Shown here: one piece after another, positions 23,165-30,975 of the stretch
Layout of the letters: each line of letters begins with the position of its first letter
Position numbering within the stretch: position 1 is the stretch's first letter
NCBI GenBank assembly: GCA_964480195.1
Contig: CAYZOJ010000016.1
Coordinates: 1 to 31,019 of the forward strand
DNA from: Stercoripulliclostridium_A sp964480195
Lineage (GTDB): Bacteria; Bacillota; Clostridia; Christensenellales; DTU072
Length of the DNA: 31,019 bases
Direction: 5' to 3'
Notes under the pieces: model-generated
The model's database searches: none
Told to the model about the DNA's origin: nothing
The model's input: only the letters and a program-made list of their open reading frames with translations
Program-made: the position numbers and the translations under genes

Positions 23165-23746
23165 TTATTTTTGTTCGTTGGCTTTGAGCAAATCTCTAAT
23201 TTCTCTCAAAAGTTCTTTTACTTCGTCCGTCGTTTCCGCGCTTTCTACGGGTGCGATAGCCGCCGTAACCTCGTCGGCATTTACGACGGGGGTTTCCTCT
23301 TCGGGCGTTTCGTCCTCTTCGAGTTCCGCGCGCTTTTCGGCTACCATATTTTCGAGTTTGCCGAGTTCGCGCTTGCCGATATCCTTAGCGCTGTTGACAG
23401 CTTTGACTATCGCAAACAATATGATCGCGGTAAGGAAAAATGTGATTATCGCCGATATTATCGAACCCCAGTCGATTATGAGGGCTTCGGTTAAAATGTT
23501 GCCCGAAGCGTCGGTTATCGCGGGACGCAAAACGCTCTGCAATCCCGTTTCGTTTACGGGTATCAAATTGATTAAGGGTTTAAGCAGATTGTTGACGAGA
23601 GCCGTAACTATCGCCGTAAACGCACTGCCGATTATCATACCTACGGCAAGGTCTAAAACGCTTCCCTTGTTTACAAACGCTTTGAACTCATCGAAAAGCG
23701 ATTTTAGCGCACCGCCTATTTTTTTTGCTCCTTTTTTGAAAGACAT
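23165..23746 (-). CDS. mscL: Large-conductance mechanosensitive channel with long acidic C-terminus
   Basis: Pentameric safety valve opened by membrane tension. The core is typical: FKAFVNKGSVLDLAVGMIIGSAFTAIVTALVNNLLKPL (first helix with the Gly-rich gate), a periplasmic loop, and the second helix IISAIITFFLTAIILFAIVKAVN. At 193 residues it is longer than the usual 130-150: a Glu/Pro/Val-rich insert (about 140-172) precedes a final amphipathic helix (TDEVKELLREIRDLLKANEQK). An AAGGAG site lies before the ATG. It is 32 bases after the HD gene and 16 before ppa. Confidence 0.96.
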   Translation of the reverse strand: MSFKKGAKKIGGALKSLFDEFKAFVNKGSVLDLAVGMIIGSAFTAIVTALVNNLLKPLINLIPVNETGLQSVLRPAITDASGNILTEALIIDWGSIISAIITFFLTAIILFAIVKAVNSAKDIGKRELGKLENMVAEKRAELEEDETPEEETPVVNADEVTAAIAPVESAETTDEVKELLREIRDLLKANEQK

Positions 23747-23778
23747 CTCTAACTCCTTTGAATATGTGTTCGTTTGAT

Positions 23779-24360
23779 TTACTTGTTTTCGTCGAGATAC
23801 GTCGCCGTCATATCCGCGACGTGCGTAAGTACCGCAAGAGGAAATTGCCTGAACGCACCCGCTATCGACATACTTCCGCCCTTAACTCTGTCGTCGAATC
23901 CGCCCATATGCCAGTTTATGCACATCGCCTCTTCGCGCGTCAAACGCATAAAGCCGTTGACGATGTAAACGGATTTTTCGCCGTGCCCGTACGGAAGTTG
24001 CTCGTTGATTGTGTAATACGGCACGCGCTCCCACGATCCGTCGGGTTGCTTGGCGTTACGATAATCGACGGTATACATATTCGCCTTGCATACGTCGTGC
24101 AATAAAGCAATCACGGCTATGCTTTCGGGAGTAACGTTCTTTGCCCAATCGGTTTTTTCGTTTTCGACAAGTTCCTTAAGTCTGAAATAGACGTTGACGC
24201 TGTGTTGCACCAAGCCTTGCTCACAATTCAAATGGAATCTCGTACTCGCGGGCGCCGAAAAAAAGTCTGTCTTGTTAAGCAAATAGTCCAGTAATTGCTC
24301 CGCGCCTTCGCGCTTTACTTCTTTTTTGAAAATCTCGATAAATTGGTCTTTGTAACTCAT
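23779..24360 (-). CDS. HD-domain phosphohydrolase
   Basis: 193 residues. The metal-binding HD pattern is visible: QGLVQHSVNVY (His), ALLHDVCKANM (HD), INWHMGGFD (His), HVADMTATYLDE (Asp). HD proteins of this size hydrolyse phosphate esters of nucleotides or related compounds; the substrate is not readable. Its ATG overlaps the stop of the GH32-like gene (ATGA at 24357-24360), so the two are translationally coupled even though no functional link is obvious. Confidence 0.88.
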   Translation of the reverse strand: MSYKDQFIEIFKKEVKREGAEQLLDYLLNKTDFFSAPASTRFHLNCEQGLVQHSVNVYFRLKELVENEKTDWAKNVTPESIAVIALLHDVCKANMYTVDYRNAKQPDGSWERVPYYTINEQLPYGHGEKSVYIVNGFMRLTREEAMCINWHMGGFDDRVKGGSMSIAGAFRQFPLAVLTHVADMTATYLDENK

Positions 24361-25547
24361 CTCTGCTCCTTTAATTTGTATACTTCTGCGTCGAACCTTA
24401 TATCACTGTCGGAATATACGCTTATCGCGGTACCCGTCGCGTCGCCCGAGCGGAAAGCCGATGTAAAACGTCCGTCCCCGCTCACATAACGCACCGCGTC
24501 GGTAAACTCTATACAGAATTCGGCGGGTTCGTCCGTCAACGCAAATGAACGAATTGCGGGCTTTAAGGCTCCCGAAACGCCTTTTACGGTTACCACTTTA
24601 TTGATAAAGTCATAGTTTATGTACGACTCGATACTGTTTGGGAATTTTACGCGAACACCCGCTTTCCCGCTCTCTCCGTACAGACGGAATCTGTATGCGG
24701 AATAGCCTTTTACGTCGGGAAGAACCGCACACCTCGCACATAGCGCATAATCGACACTGCCGTCCGATACGACGCCGTCAGCCCTTTCCGTTTCGGAAAC
24801 GTATTTAACTCCGTTTGAAGAAACGGTGGCTTCTACCGAAGAAATCGTATCTCCGTACCTTTCGAACTGTCTGAATTTGCCGTCCGACACAAATGCCGTT
24901 CGAATGCAATCCGCAACGTAAGTGCAAACTTCTCTTTCCGCCTCGTAAATACCGTTTTCGAGATCGAGTTTGCCCTCCGCTTCCCTTACGGTTTTGCCGT
25001 CCGAATAAATAAGTCTTGTAACTTTTCCGGCTCCGTAAAAATTGGGGGAAAGAATTTTGCCGTCTATTCCGCGCACCGTAAGTTTGCGTTTTTCGAAGTC
25101 GTCCGATTCGTTGAGAGCGTAAAAATAAATACGTCCCTTCCTGCCGTCCGTAAAGATATACTTTTTGCCGTCGGCAACGGTAAGTCGCACTCCGTGCAGA
25201 GAACTTGACGAAACGAGCGCGGACGGATACTTTTGGTATACTCCGTCCCTACCGCCTACCGCAAGCCGTAACGCTCCGCGTTCGGAATAATAAAGGTAGG
25301 TCTTGCCGTTTTTGCGTATGACGGAACAAGAATCGGCATTTACTCCGGAAAGAATTTTTTTGGGTTCGCTCCACCTGCGTCCGTCCGAACTCGACGCGCA
25401 AGCTATATACCCGCCGTAAAGCGCGGGTACGGGATAAAACAAACGAAATTCGCCCTCGGCATATATAACGGAAAACGCCCCCGCGTGTCCGAAGCCTTCG
25501 AGCTTATCGGATTTAAGTTGAGATTTCTTTGTAACGGTCTTCATCAT
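24357..25547 (-). CDS. GH32/GH43-like beta-propeller protein with degenerate active site
   Basis: 396 residues without a signal peptide, so cytoplasmic. Residues 18-300 show repeated propeller-like strands (FRLFYPVPALYGGYIACASSSDGRRWSEP, GKTYLYYSE, YIFTDGRKGRIYFY). The last 60 residues (PAEFCIEFTDAVRYVSGDGRFTSAF...ISVYSDSDIRFDAEVYKL) match the pattern of the beta-sandwich that ends GH32 enzymes. At the N-terminus the WMNDPNG-type nucleophile motif is replaced by GFGHAGAF, and I find no RDP motif, so sucrose or fructan hydrolysis is doubtful. Two adjacent ATGs begin the gene; the -10 box is 4 nt from the first and 7 from the second, and there is no Shine-Dalgarno site. It is divergent from the GH2-like gene. 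Confidence 0.7.
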   Translation of the reverse strand: MMKTVTKKSQLKSDKLEGFGHAGAFSVIYAEGEFRLFYPVPALYGGYIACASSSDGRRWSEPKKILSGVNADSCSVIRKNGKTYLYYSERGALRLAVGGRDGVYQKYPSALVSSSSLHGVRLTVADGKKYIFTDGRKGRIYFYALNESDDFEKRKLTVRGIDGKILSPNFYGAGKVTRLIYSDGKTVREAEGKLDLENGIYEAEREVCTYVADCIRTAFVSDGKFRQFERYGDTISSVEATVSSNGVKYVSETERADGVVSDGSVDYALCARCAVLPDVKGYSAYRFRLYGESGKAGVRVKFPNSIESYINYDFINKVVTVKGVSGALKPAIRSFALTDEPAEFCIEFTDAVRYVSGDGRFTSAFRSGDATGTAISVYSDSDIRFDAEVYKLKEQR

Positions 25548-25551
25548 TTTA

Positions 25552-25580
25552 ATTTTATACTATTTAAGTTAGTTAGTCAA
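25552..25580 (-). promoter_or_regulatory. Leaderless-type promoter of the GH32-like gene
   Basis: Minus strand TTGACT (25575-25580), 17 bp, TAAAAT (25552-25557), then 4 or 7 nt to the two possible ATGs. TATAAA, two bases further upstream, is an alternative -10 box. Confidence 0.7.
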
Positions 25581-25588
25581 TAAATATA

Positions 25589-25617
25589 TTGCGCGTGCGA
25601 CTTAAAGGTGTTATAAT
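25589..25617 (+). promoter_or_regulatory. Leaderless-type promoter of the GH2-like gene
   Basis: Plus strand weak TTGCGC (25589-25594), 17 bp, TATAAT (25612-25617), 6 nt, ATG. No Shine-Dalgarno site is possible if transcription starts at the usual distance. Confidence 0.7.
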
Positions 25618-25623
25618 TTACGC

Positions 25624-27342
25624 ATGCAACGCGAAGATTATCCCAATCCATTATCCGTAAGACCTCGACTTAAACTCCTCAACGGCGTTTGGGACTACGA
25701 GTGCGACCCGAAAGACAATCTTTCCGACGTACTTTATAGACCTCTTTCCGGGGCGATAGTTCTACCCTATTCAGCGGGAAGCACCGCTTCCGGCGTAACG
25801 ATTACCGGTAAAGAAAGAAGCGTTTGGTATCGCAAAACGTTCACTCTCGACGCATTCGAAGCCTCGGGCACGGTCATACTTAATTTTACGTCAATCGACT
25901 ACCGCGGGGAAGTTTACGTCAACAACCGTTTGGCGGGAATTTCCAAAGGCGGTTACGCTCCCGTTAAATTCAACATTACCGCTCTCGTTACCGAGGGTGA
26001 AAACGTCATTACCGTCAACGCGTTAGACGACCACTCCGATCCGGCTATCCCCTCGGGCGACCAAGCCAAGACCACATCGGACGGCGGGAAGTACTCTCCG
26101 ACAATAGGTATTCGCGGGGATGTCTGGCTCGAATTTTGCGCCAAAACCTATTTCGGTTTCGTACGTCCGTTTGCGTCTTTCCGCGATAAGACAATCTACC
26201 TTCAAGGCAATATCGAAGGCGAAACGGAAGGCGCCAAAGTCCGCGTCGAAATAGCCTACGGCAAAAAGCAAATAGCTACTTACAACTATAAAGCGACCTC
26301 AACCCTCAACGTAAAAGCTCCCGTCCCCGGACAGGCAATTTACCTGTGGGCACCGAACGACGGTAAAATTTACGATATAAGAATTTCGCTCTACAACGCA
26401 AACGGCGGTCTGGCCGATATGATTTACACCTATTGCGCTTTCCGCGAAATCAATTTTTTAGGTAAGAAACTTTACATCAACGGCAGAGAAACCTTCCTTA
26501 AAACTCTCGAACTAAACGGCATTTACCCGGGTACCGGGTACGTTCCGAAAGACTCTACTGCCGTTGCGCAAGACGTCGCTCTCGCGTTGGCACTCGGCTT
26601 TAACGCCGTGCAATTCCACAAACGCTACCCTCTGCCGAAAGAACTTTACATATGCGATAAACTCGGCGTTCCCGTGCGTGCGGAACTTATGTCGTCGGGC
26701 GCGAACCTCAACGAACCTACCGCGGAATCCGCATTCTTTAACGAATCGGTAATTCTCACTCAATACAACTTCGGGCACCCGAGTATCATAAATTGGATAC
26801 CCTTTTCCGACTATAATTACGACGGCTCCTTGCAAGCAAAAGCCTACTCGACACTTAAAGCCAACGACCCTACTCGCCCGATTTCCTCATCCGGCGGTAT
26901 ACTGTACGCAACCGATTTGTACGAGTTCGAATATACGTCTTACGAGCGTTTGATACCTATGCTCTACGAGCGCGGTAACGGCGGTATATATGATGAAAAG
27001 GAAGAGAAAAAATTCTATAAAGACCATCCGGGCGCGTTGACTCAAGAGGCTATTAAAAAGCTCCCTGCCTACGTTTACGGCGTTACGGCGGGCGAATTCA
27101 CACGCGGAGAATATTTTCCCGAAAAAGCGTATCTCGAAGAGTACAAACGCGTTACGGAAGCGATATTCAAAAGCGGTGCAATCGGCTTTACGTTTAGCAA
27201 ATTCTACGACGTCGACGACGAACGGCGCGGAATCCTCGACAACGCAAGAAACATTAAACTCTCTCGCGAAGGTATACGCGTTTTGCGCGAAGCAAACGCA
27301 AAACTCGTCCCGACTCCTCCTCAAAACACCGACAAGCCGTAA
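25624..27342 (+). CDS. Glycoside hydrolase family 2-like protein with altered acid/base site
   Basis: 572 residues, no signal peptide. The N-terminal sugar-binding (RLKLLNGVWDYECDP, VWYRKTFTL, VYVNNRLAGISKGGYAPVKFNIT), middle sandwich and TIM-barrel (from about 275) domains of GH2 beta-glycosidases are in order. FGHPSIINWIPFSDYNYDG (383-401) aligns with the acid/base segment normally WxxxNEsWG, so Asn-Glu is Ser395-Asp396. A Glu in TAGEFTRGEY (Glu491) could be the nucleophile, and FTFSKFYDVDDERRG matches the following GH2 motif. Loss of the acid/base Glu suggests weak or no ordinary glycosidase activity. It is shorter than most GH2 enzymes. It is a lone gene divergent from the GH32-like one, with a terminator downstream. 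Confidence 0.85.
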   Translation: MQREDYPNPLSVRPRLKLLNGVWDYECDPKDNLSDVLYRPLSGAIVLPYSAGSTASGVTITGKERSVWYRKTFTLDAFEASGTVILNFTSIDYRGEVYVNNRLAGISKGGYAPVKFNITALVTEGENVITVNALDDHSDPAIPSGDQAKTTSDGGKYSPTIGIRGDVWLEFCAKTYFGFVRPFASFRDKTIYLQGNIEGETEGAKVRVEIAYGKKQIATYNYKATSTLNVKAPVPGQAIYLWAPNDGKIYDIRISLYNANGGLADMIYTYCAFREINFLGKKLYINGRETFLKTLELNGIYPGTGYVPKDSTAVAQDVALALALGFNAVQFHKRYPLPKELYICDKLGVPVRAELMSSGANLNEPTAESAFFNESVILTQYNFGHPSIINWIPFSDYNYDGSLQAKAYSTLKANDPTRPISSSGGILYATDLYEFEYTSYERLIPMLYERGNGGIYDEKEEKKFYKDHPGALTQEAIKKLPAYVYGVTAGEFTRGEYFPEKAYLEEYKRVTEAIFKSGAIGFTFSKFYDVDDERRGILDNARNIKLSREGIRVLREANAKLVPTPPQNTDKP

Positions 27343-27359
27343 GCCCATAAAACTTAGAC

Positions 27360-27383
27360 GAGCCCGTACTTCGGGCTCTTTTA
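27360..27383 (+). terminator. Intrinsic terminator of the GH2-like gene
   Basis: Stem GAGCCCG/CGGGCTC (27360-27366 and 27372-27378), 5-nt loop, then TTTTATTT. Confidence 0.88.
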
Positions 27384-27389
27384 TTTACG

Positions 27390-27420
27390 CAAAAAGAAAG
27401 AGCCCGAAAATCGGGCTCTT
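27390..27420 (-). terminator. Intrinsic terminator of dhaKL
   Basis: Stem of 10 bp AAGAGCCCGA/TCGGGCTCTT (27398-27407 and 27411-27420), 3-nt loop, followed on the minus strand by TCTTTTTG. It has the same stem core as the adjacent plus-strand terminator, so the two convergent genes are insulated by a duplicated hairpin. Confidence 0.88.
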
Positions 27421-27436
27421 AATATTTTTGAGCGTC

Positions 27437-29233
27437 TTATACTCTCTTGCAAATCTCGGTGAAAATTACGCCTACGCCGTATGCGCCTGCATCGGGATAG
27501 CCTTCGGAGTCGGTAACGCCGGCTCTGCCGAGTTTGGCTTGGATGTACTTGGTCTTGTCTGCGCCTTCTACCGCGCATTCAGCTGCTTTTACCATCGCGT
27601 CACGGAGTGCGCAACCCTTTTCGGCACAAGCGGAAAGGCTGTCTGCAGCGGGTACCAACGCGTCGATAAGGGTCTTGTCGCCTACTACAGCGCCCTTACC
27701 GAAGCTCTTGCGACCGGTTTCTTGTACGCCGGTAACTGCGGCTTGGAGAATGTCTGCAAGACCTTTGAGGTCGATGGTTTCTTTGCCGATAGCGGTCTTG
27801 CCCGCATATCTGAACGCGGAGCCCCAAATAGGACCGGAAGCACCGCCACAGTATTCCATGATGACTTCGGAACAGCTTACGAGGAATTCGCCTATGTCGC
27901 CTTTCTTGCGGGTTGCCCAGTCTGCTTTAAGTTGCTTAAAGCCCTTTGCGATACTTTGACCGAAGTCGCCGTCACCGCAACGGTCAGCCTTGCAGAACGG
28001 GATTTCGTTTTCGATAACGATGTCCGCCATGGTTTCTACAAGCTTGCCCATACCTGCGGTATTGATGGTATCAGCGATAACGGGTTCGCCTACGAAATCG
28101 TAAGTTTTGTTATCGTCATCTTCGATTTCGGTATCCGAAACTGCCTCTTCCGCTTTGGGAGCAACTACTACGGGTGAAAGGTTAAGAGCCTTTGCGATAG
28201 CCTTGATTGCGTCCTTGCAAGCTTCGGCTTCGGCGTCTACGGTGCCCCAAGTGATAGCGGGAGTGGCGACGGGAGCGTCGAGGTATCCCTTGAGTTCGTC
28301 GTCAAGGCGGAGGAGCGTTACGCTCGAACCTGCCATGTCTATGGAGGTCATATAGTTGCCTACCATGGTCTTGTAAATCTTGACGCCTGCTTTTTCGAGT
28401 TCGTTGGAAACGGAGTTATTGAAGAGGTAGAGCTCTTGGAGAGGAGTACCGCCGAATCCGTTGATGAGGAGTGCGATCTCTTCGCCGGCTTTGAGTTTGA
28501 GGTCTTCCATGAGGTCGGGAACGATACGTGCCGCCAAAGCGTCTGCGGATTGGAGTTTTTCTCTCTTTCTTCCGGGTTCGCCGTGGATACCTACGCCGAA
28601 TTCCATTTCGTCTTCACCGATTTCAAAGGTCGGGGAGCCTGCTGCCGGAACGGTGCAGGAAGTGAGAGCGAATCCGAAACTGCGGATATTGTCGATAACC
28701 TTTTGAGCTACCGCCTTTACCTCTTGGAGGCTACCGCCACGCTCTGCGCAAGCGCCTGCGATTTTGTGTACGAATACGGTACCCGCAACGCCACGACGTC
28801 CGACGGTGTAAAGGCTGTCCTTAACGGCGATATCGTCGTTTACGTAAACGGCGTCAACTTCGATGCCCTCTTCTTTTGCAAGAGCCGCGGCATTGTTGAA
28901 GTTCATGCAGTCGCCGGAGTAGTTCTTAACGATCATAAGGGTACCTTTCTTGGAAGCGGTAAGCTTAAGAGCGTTGTAAACCTGTATTTGGGAAGGAGAA
29001 GCAAAGACGTCACCGCAAACGGCGCAATCGAGCATGCCTCTGCCTACGAAACCTGCGTGCGCGGGCTCGTGACCCGAACCGCCACCGGAAATAAGGGTTA
29101 CTTTATTACGGTCGACAACTTTCTTTTTGACTACTTTGTATTTTTCTACAAACTCGAGTTCGGGATGTGCCTTGGCAAGACCGTGACACATATCGTATAC
29201 GAAACTTTCGGGAGTGTTGATTATTTTTTTCAT
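27437..29233 (-). CDS. dhaKL: Dihydroxyacetone kinase, fused DhaK-DhaL form
   Basis: 598 residues. It phosphorylates dihydroxyacetone to DHAP. Residues 1-335 are DhaK, with ISGGGSGHEPAHAGF (48-62) and GVGIHGEPG, whose His217 should form the covalent hemiaminal with the substrate. An acidic linker (about 365-385) leads to DhaL, with the ATP-metal motif CKADRCGDGDFGQS and YCGGASGPIWGSAF. Single-chain DhaK-DhaL enzymes use ATP, unlike the PTS-dependent split enzymes, and no DhaM is present here. An AAGGAGAT site precedes the ATG. It lies 66 bases after gldA, so one transcript gives a glycerol to DHA to DHAP pathway. Confidence 0.95.
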   Translation of the reverse strand: MKKIINTPESFVYDMCHGLAKAHPELEFVEKYKVVKKKVVDRNKVTLISGGGSGHEPAHAGFVGRGMLDCAVCGDVFASPSQIQVYNALKLTASKKGTLMIVKNYSGDCMNFNNAAALAKEEGIEVDAVYVNDDIAVKDSLYTVGRRGVAGTVFVHKIAGACAERGGSLQEVKAVAQKVIDNIRSFGFALTSCTVPAAGSPTFEIGEDEMEFGVGIHGEPGRKREKLQSADALAARIVPDLMEDLKLKAGEEIALLINGFGGTPLQELYLFNNSVSNELEKAGVKIYKTMVGNYMTSIDMAGSSVTLLRLDDELKGYLDAPVATPAITWGTVDAEAEACKDAIKAIAKALNLSPVVVAPKAEEAVSDTEIEDDDNKTYDFVGEPVIADTINTAGMGKLVETMADIVIENEIPFCKADRCGDGDFGQSIAKGFKQLKADWATRKKGDIGEFLVSCSEVIMEYCGGASGPIWGSAFRYAGKTAIGKETIDLKGLADILQAAVTGVQETGRKSFGKGAVVGDKTLIDALVPAADSLSACAEKGCALRDAMVKAAECAVEGADKTKYIQAKLGRAGVTDSEGYPDAGAYGVGVIFTEICKRV

Positions 29234-29254
29234 TTATTATCTCCTTATATTGTT

Positions 29255-29281
29255 TGTGCCGACGGTTACCCCATCGGCACA
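29255..29281 (-). other. Hairpin between gldA and dhaKL
   Basis: Arms TGTGCCGA/TCGGCACA (29255-29262 and 29274-29281) around an 11-base interior that can form two more G-C pairs. No T-run follows on the minus strand, so it is probably not a terminator; it may stabilise the gldA message or mark a processing site. Confidence 0.6.
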
Positions 29282-29299
29282 GCGATTTTTAGCTAAATC

Positions 29300-30463
29300 T
29301 TAGTGGCAGTCACAATCGCAGTCGCAATCGCATCCGCCGTATTTGTATTCGTAACCGATTCTGTCCGCGGTCTTAATAGCAGCGGCAACCATATCTACGG
29401 TTACAGGGAACGGCATATTGTGTACGGATTCATCCGGTATGCAGGTCTTTTCGGCGATAGCGCGGAGCATTTCGTCGTCGATTTCGTCGGTGCCGATATC
29501 CTTAAGGCAGACAGGAAGACCTACGGTCAAGCAGAAGTCGAGAACTTCGTAAAGTTCTTCTTCGGGGCTGTTCTCGAGTACCAATTGGCAGAGAGTTCCG
29601 AATGCGACCATTTCGCCGTGATAGTACTTGGTGTGGGACGGGAGAAGGGTAAGACCGTCGTGGATAGCGTGGGCAGCAGCAAGACCGCCGGACTCGAATC
29701 CGAGACCGCTAAGAAGAATGTTGGTTTCGACAATCTTTTCGAGAGCGGGAGTTACGACGTTGTTTTCGCAAGCGGTTTTGGCTTTTGCGCCGTCGCTCAA
29801 CAAGGTTTCATAGCAAAGTTTTGCCATTGCGAAAGCTGCCATGGTGCCGTAACCGAGCATAGTGCCCTTTTTACGATCCGCACCGCAAGGAAGACCTGCG
29901 TTGACGTTGGAGTAGGAATTTACGTTTGCGCGAGCTTCGAAGTAAGTGGAGAGCGCGTCGCCCATGCCGGATACGAGGAAGCGTACGGGAGCGTTAGCTA
30001 TGACGGTGGTGTCGATAAGAACTACGCTCGGGCTTTGACGGAAGTATGCATAATCGTCAAAGTGGTGGTCGGGAGTATAAAGAACGGCGCTATGGCTGGT
30101 AGGAGCGTCGGTTGCCGCGATGGTCGGGCAGATGATGAGGTTGCTACCGGCAGCTACGCACTTAGCGGTGTCGATTGCTTTACCGCCACCGAGACCGATG
30201 GTGCAAGCGCACTTATTCTCTTTTGCAAACGCTCTGAGTCTTTCAACTTCTTGACGGGAGCATTCGCCACCGAAATCACAGGTTACGAGTTCGATGTTGA
30301 ACTTCTTTTGAGTGGCTTCGAGTTTGTCGGCTACGAGCTTTTTAGCAAACGAGTCGGCGATAAGGAGAGCTTTCTTACCGAAGGTCTTTACAAAATAACC
30401 GAGGTTAAGGAGTTCGTCTTCGCCTTGAACGTACTTGGTGGGGCATATAAATGCTTTTCTCAT
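29300..30463 (-). CDS. gldA: Glycerol dehydrogenase with Cys-Asp C-terminal tail
   Basis: 387 residues from MRKAFICPTKYVQGEDEL, chosen because AAGGAGAT (30472-30479) lies upstream; the longer open frame overlaps the promoter. It oxidises glycerol to dihydroxyacetone with NAD. Nucleotide-binding IGLGGGKAIDTAK and ICPTIAATDAPTS, and metal ligands in GMGDALSTYFEA (Asp), AHAIHDGL (His) and YHGEMVAFG (His), match iron/zinc-dependent GldA. The last ten residues, CDCDCDCDCH, form an alternating Cys-Asp tail that is not part of the standard fold; the coding DNA is a run of TGCGAY-like hexamers. It is the first gene of the gldA-dhaKL operon. Confidence 0.95.
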   Translation of the reverse strand: MRKAFICPTKYVQGEDELLNLGYFVKTFGKKALLIADSFAKKLVADKLEATQKKFNIELVTCDFGGECSRQEVERLRAFAKENKCACTIGLGGGKAIDTAKCVAAGSNLIICPTIAATDAPTSHSAVLYTPDHHFDDYAYFRQSPSVVLIDTTVIANAPVRFLVSGMGDALSTYFEARANVNSYSNVNAGLPCGADRKKGTMLGYGTMAAFAMAKLCYETLLSDGAKAKTACENNVVTPALEKIVETNILLSGLGFESGGLAAAHAIHDGLTLLPSHTKYYHGEMVAFGTLCQLVLENSPEEELYEVLDFCLTVGLPVCLKDIGTDEIDDEMLRAIAEKTCIPDESVHNMPFPVTVDMVAAAIKTADRIGYEYKYGGCDCDCDCDCH

Positions 30464-30519
30464 TACAATATATCTCCTTGTAAAAATTTTTGAATTCGGG
30501 TACTCTCGGTACCATTTCA

Positions 30520-30548
30520 ATTATAAACCGATATCATAGGCTCGTCAA
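30520..30548 (-). promoter_or_regulatory. Promoter of the gldA-dhaKL operon
   Basis: Minus strand TTGACG (30543-30548), 17 bp, TATAAT (30520-30525). The leader of about 50 nt contains a small hairpin GGTAC-CGAGA-GTACC and an SD site. Confidence 0.87.
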
Positions 30549-30612
30549 TACCCATTTTTCCAAAATCAACCAAAAATTTTGAATTTTTAACCATATTTTA
30601 AGGCTCGGACAC

Positions 30613-30645
30613 AAAAAAATCGGCAAAATCGCCGATATTTTTACT
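30613..30645. terminator. Terminator-like hairpin after the XRE regulator gene
   Basis: Arms ATCGGC/GCCGAT (30620-30625 and 30632-30637) with a 6-nt loop, an A-run on the left (30614-30620) and ATATTTTT on the right, so it could act in either direction. The surrounding 30549-30755 stretch holds no convincing gene. Confidence 0.6.
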
Positions 30646-30755
30646 TCAAAACCCAAAAATAAGAAAATTCGCTTTTTCGGAATTTCCGTTTTCTCCCCTC
30701 TTAATCGGATATCCTTAACGCCTTTCCGGTTACGCAATCTCGACCTGAATCAAAA

Positions 30756-30962
30756 TCACTCGTCCTTAGGAATACCCAAAAGGTCATAAATGCTCACTTG
30801 ATAGATTTTGGCAAGCTCTATAAGTTTTTCGTACTCGGGGCGCGACACGTCGTTTTCCCAATCGCTGACATTCGATTGGGAAATATTAAGCCTCTTGGCA
30901 ACGTCTTGTTGCGTGAGCCCTATTTGCTTGCGCGCTTCCTTAAAAAACTTACCGTAATTCAT
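30756..30962 (-). CDS. XRE-family helix-turn-helix regulator
   Basis: 68 residues from MNYGKFFKEARKQIGLTQ. A Cro/CI-type DNA-binding domain fills the protein: helix-turn-helix LTQQDVAKRLNISQSNVSDWEN, then SRPEYEKLIELAKIYQVSIYDLLGI, typical of minimal XRE regulators. There is no sensor domain. In-frame codons upstream run to the window edge but include the promoter -10 box, so they are rejected. TATAAT lies 7 nt before the ATG with no Shine-Dalgarno site, again suggesting a leaderless message. Its target is unknown; it is not clearly tied to the gldA operon, which runs in the same direction further downstream. Confidence 0.9.
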   Translation of the reverse strand: MNYGKFFKEARKQIGLTQQDVAKRLNISQSNVSDWENDVSRPEYEKLIELAKIYQVSIYDLLGIPKDE

Positions 30963-30969
30963 CGTTTTT

Positions 30970-30975
30970 ATTATA
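30970..30975 (-). promoter_or_regulatory. -10 box of the XRE regulator gene
   Basis: TATAAT on the minus strand, 7 nt from the ATG. The -35 region at 16-18 bp spacing is poor. Confidence 0.55.

Noticed and set aside
30534..30737. A 67-codon minus-strand open frame upstream of gldA
   Set aside because: No ribosome-binding site, biased AT-rich composition, and it contains a terminator-like hairpin and the gldA promoter.
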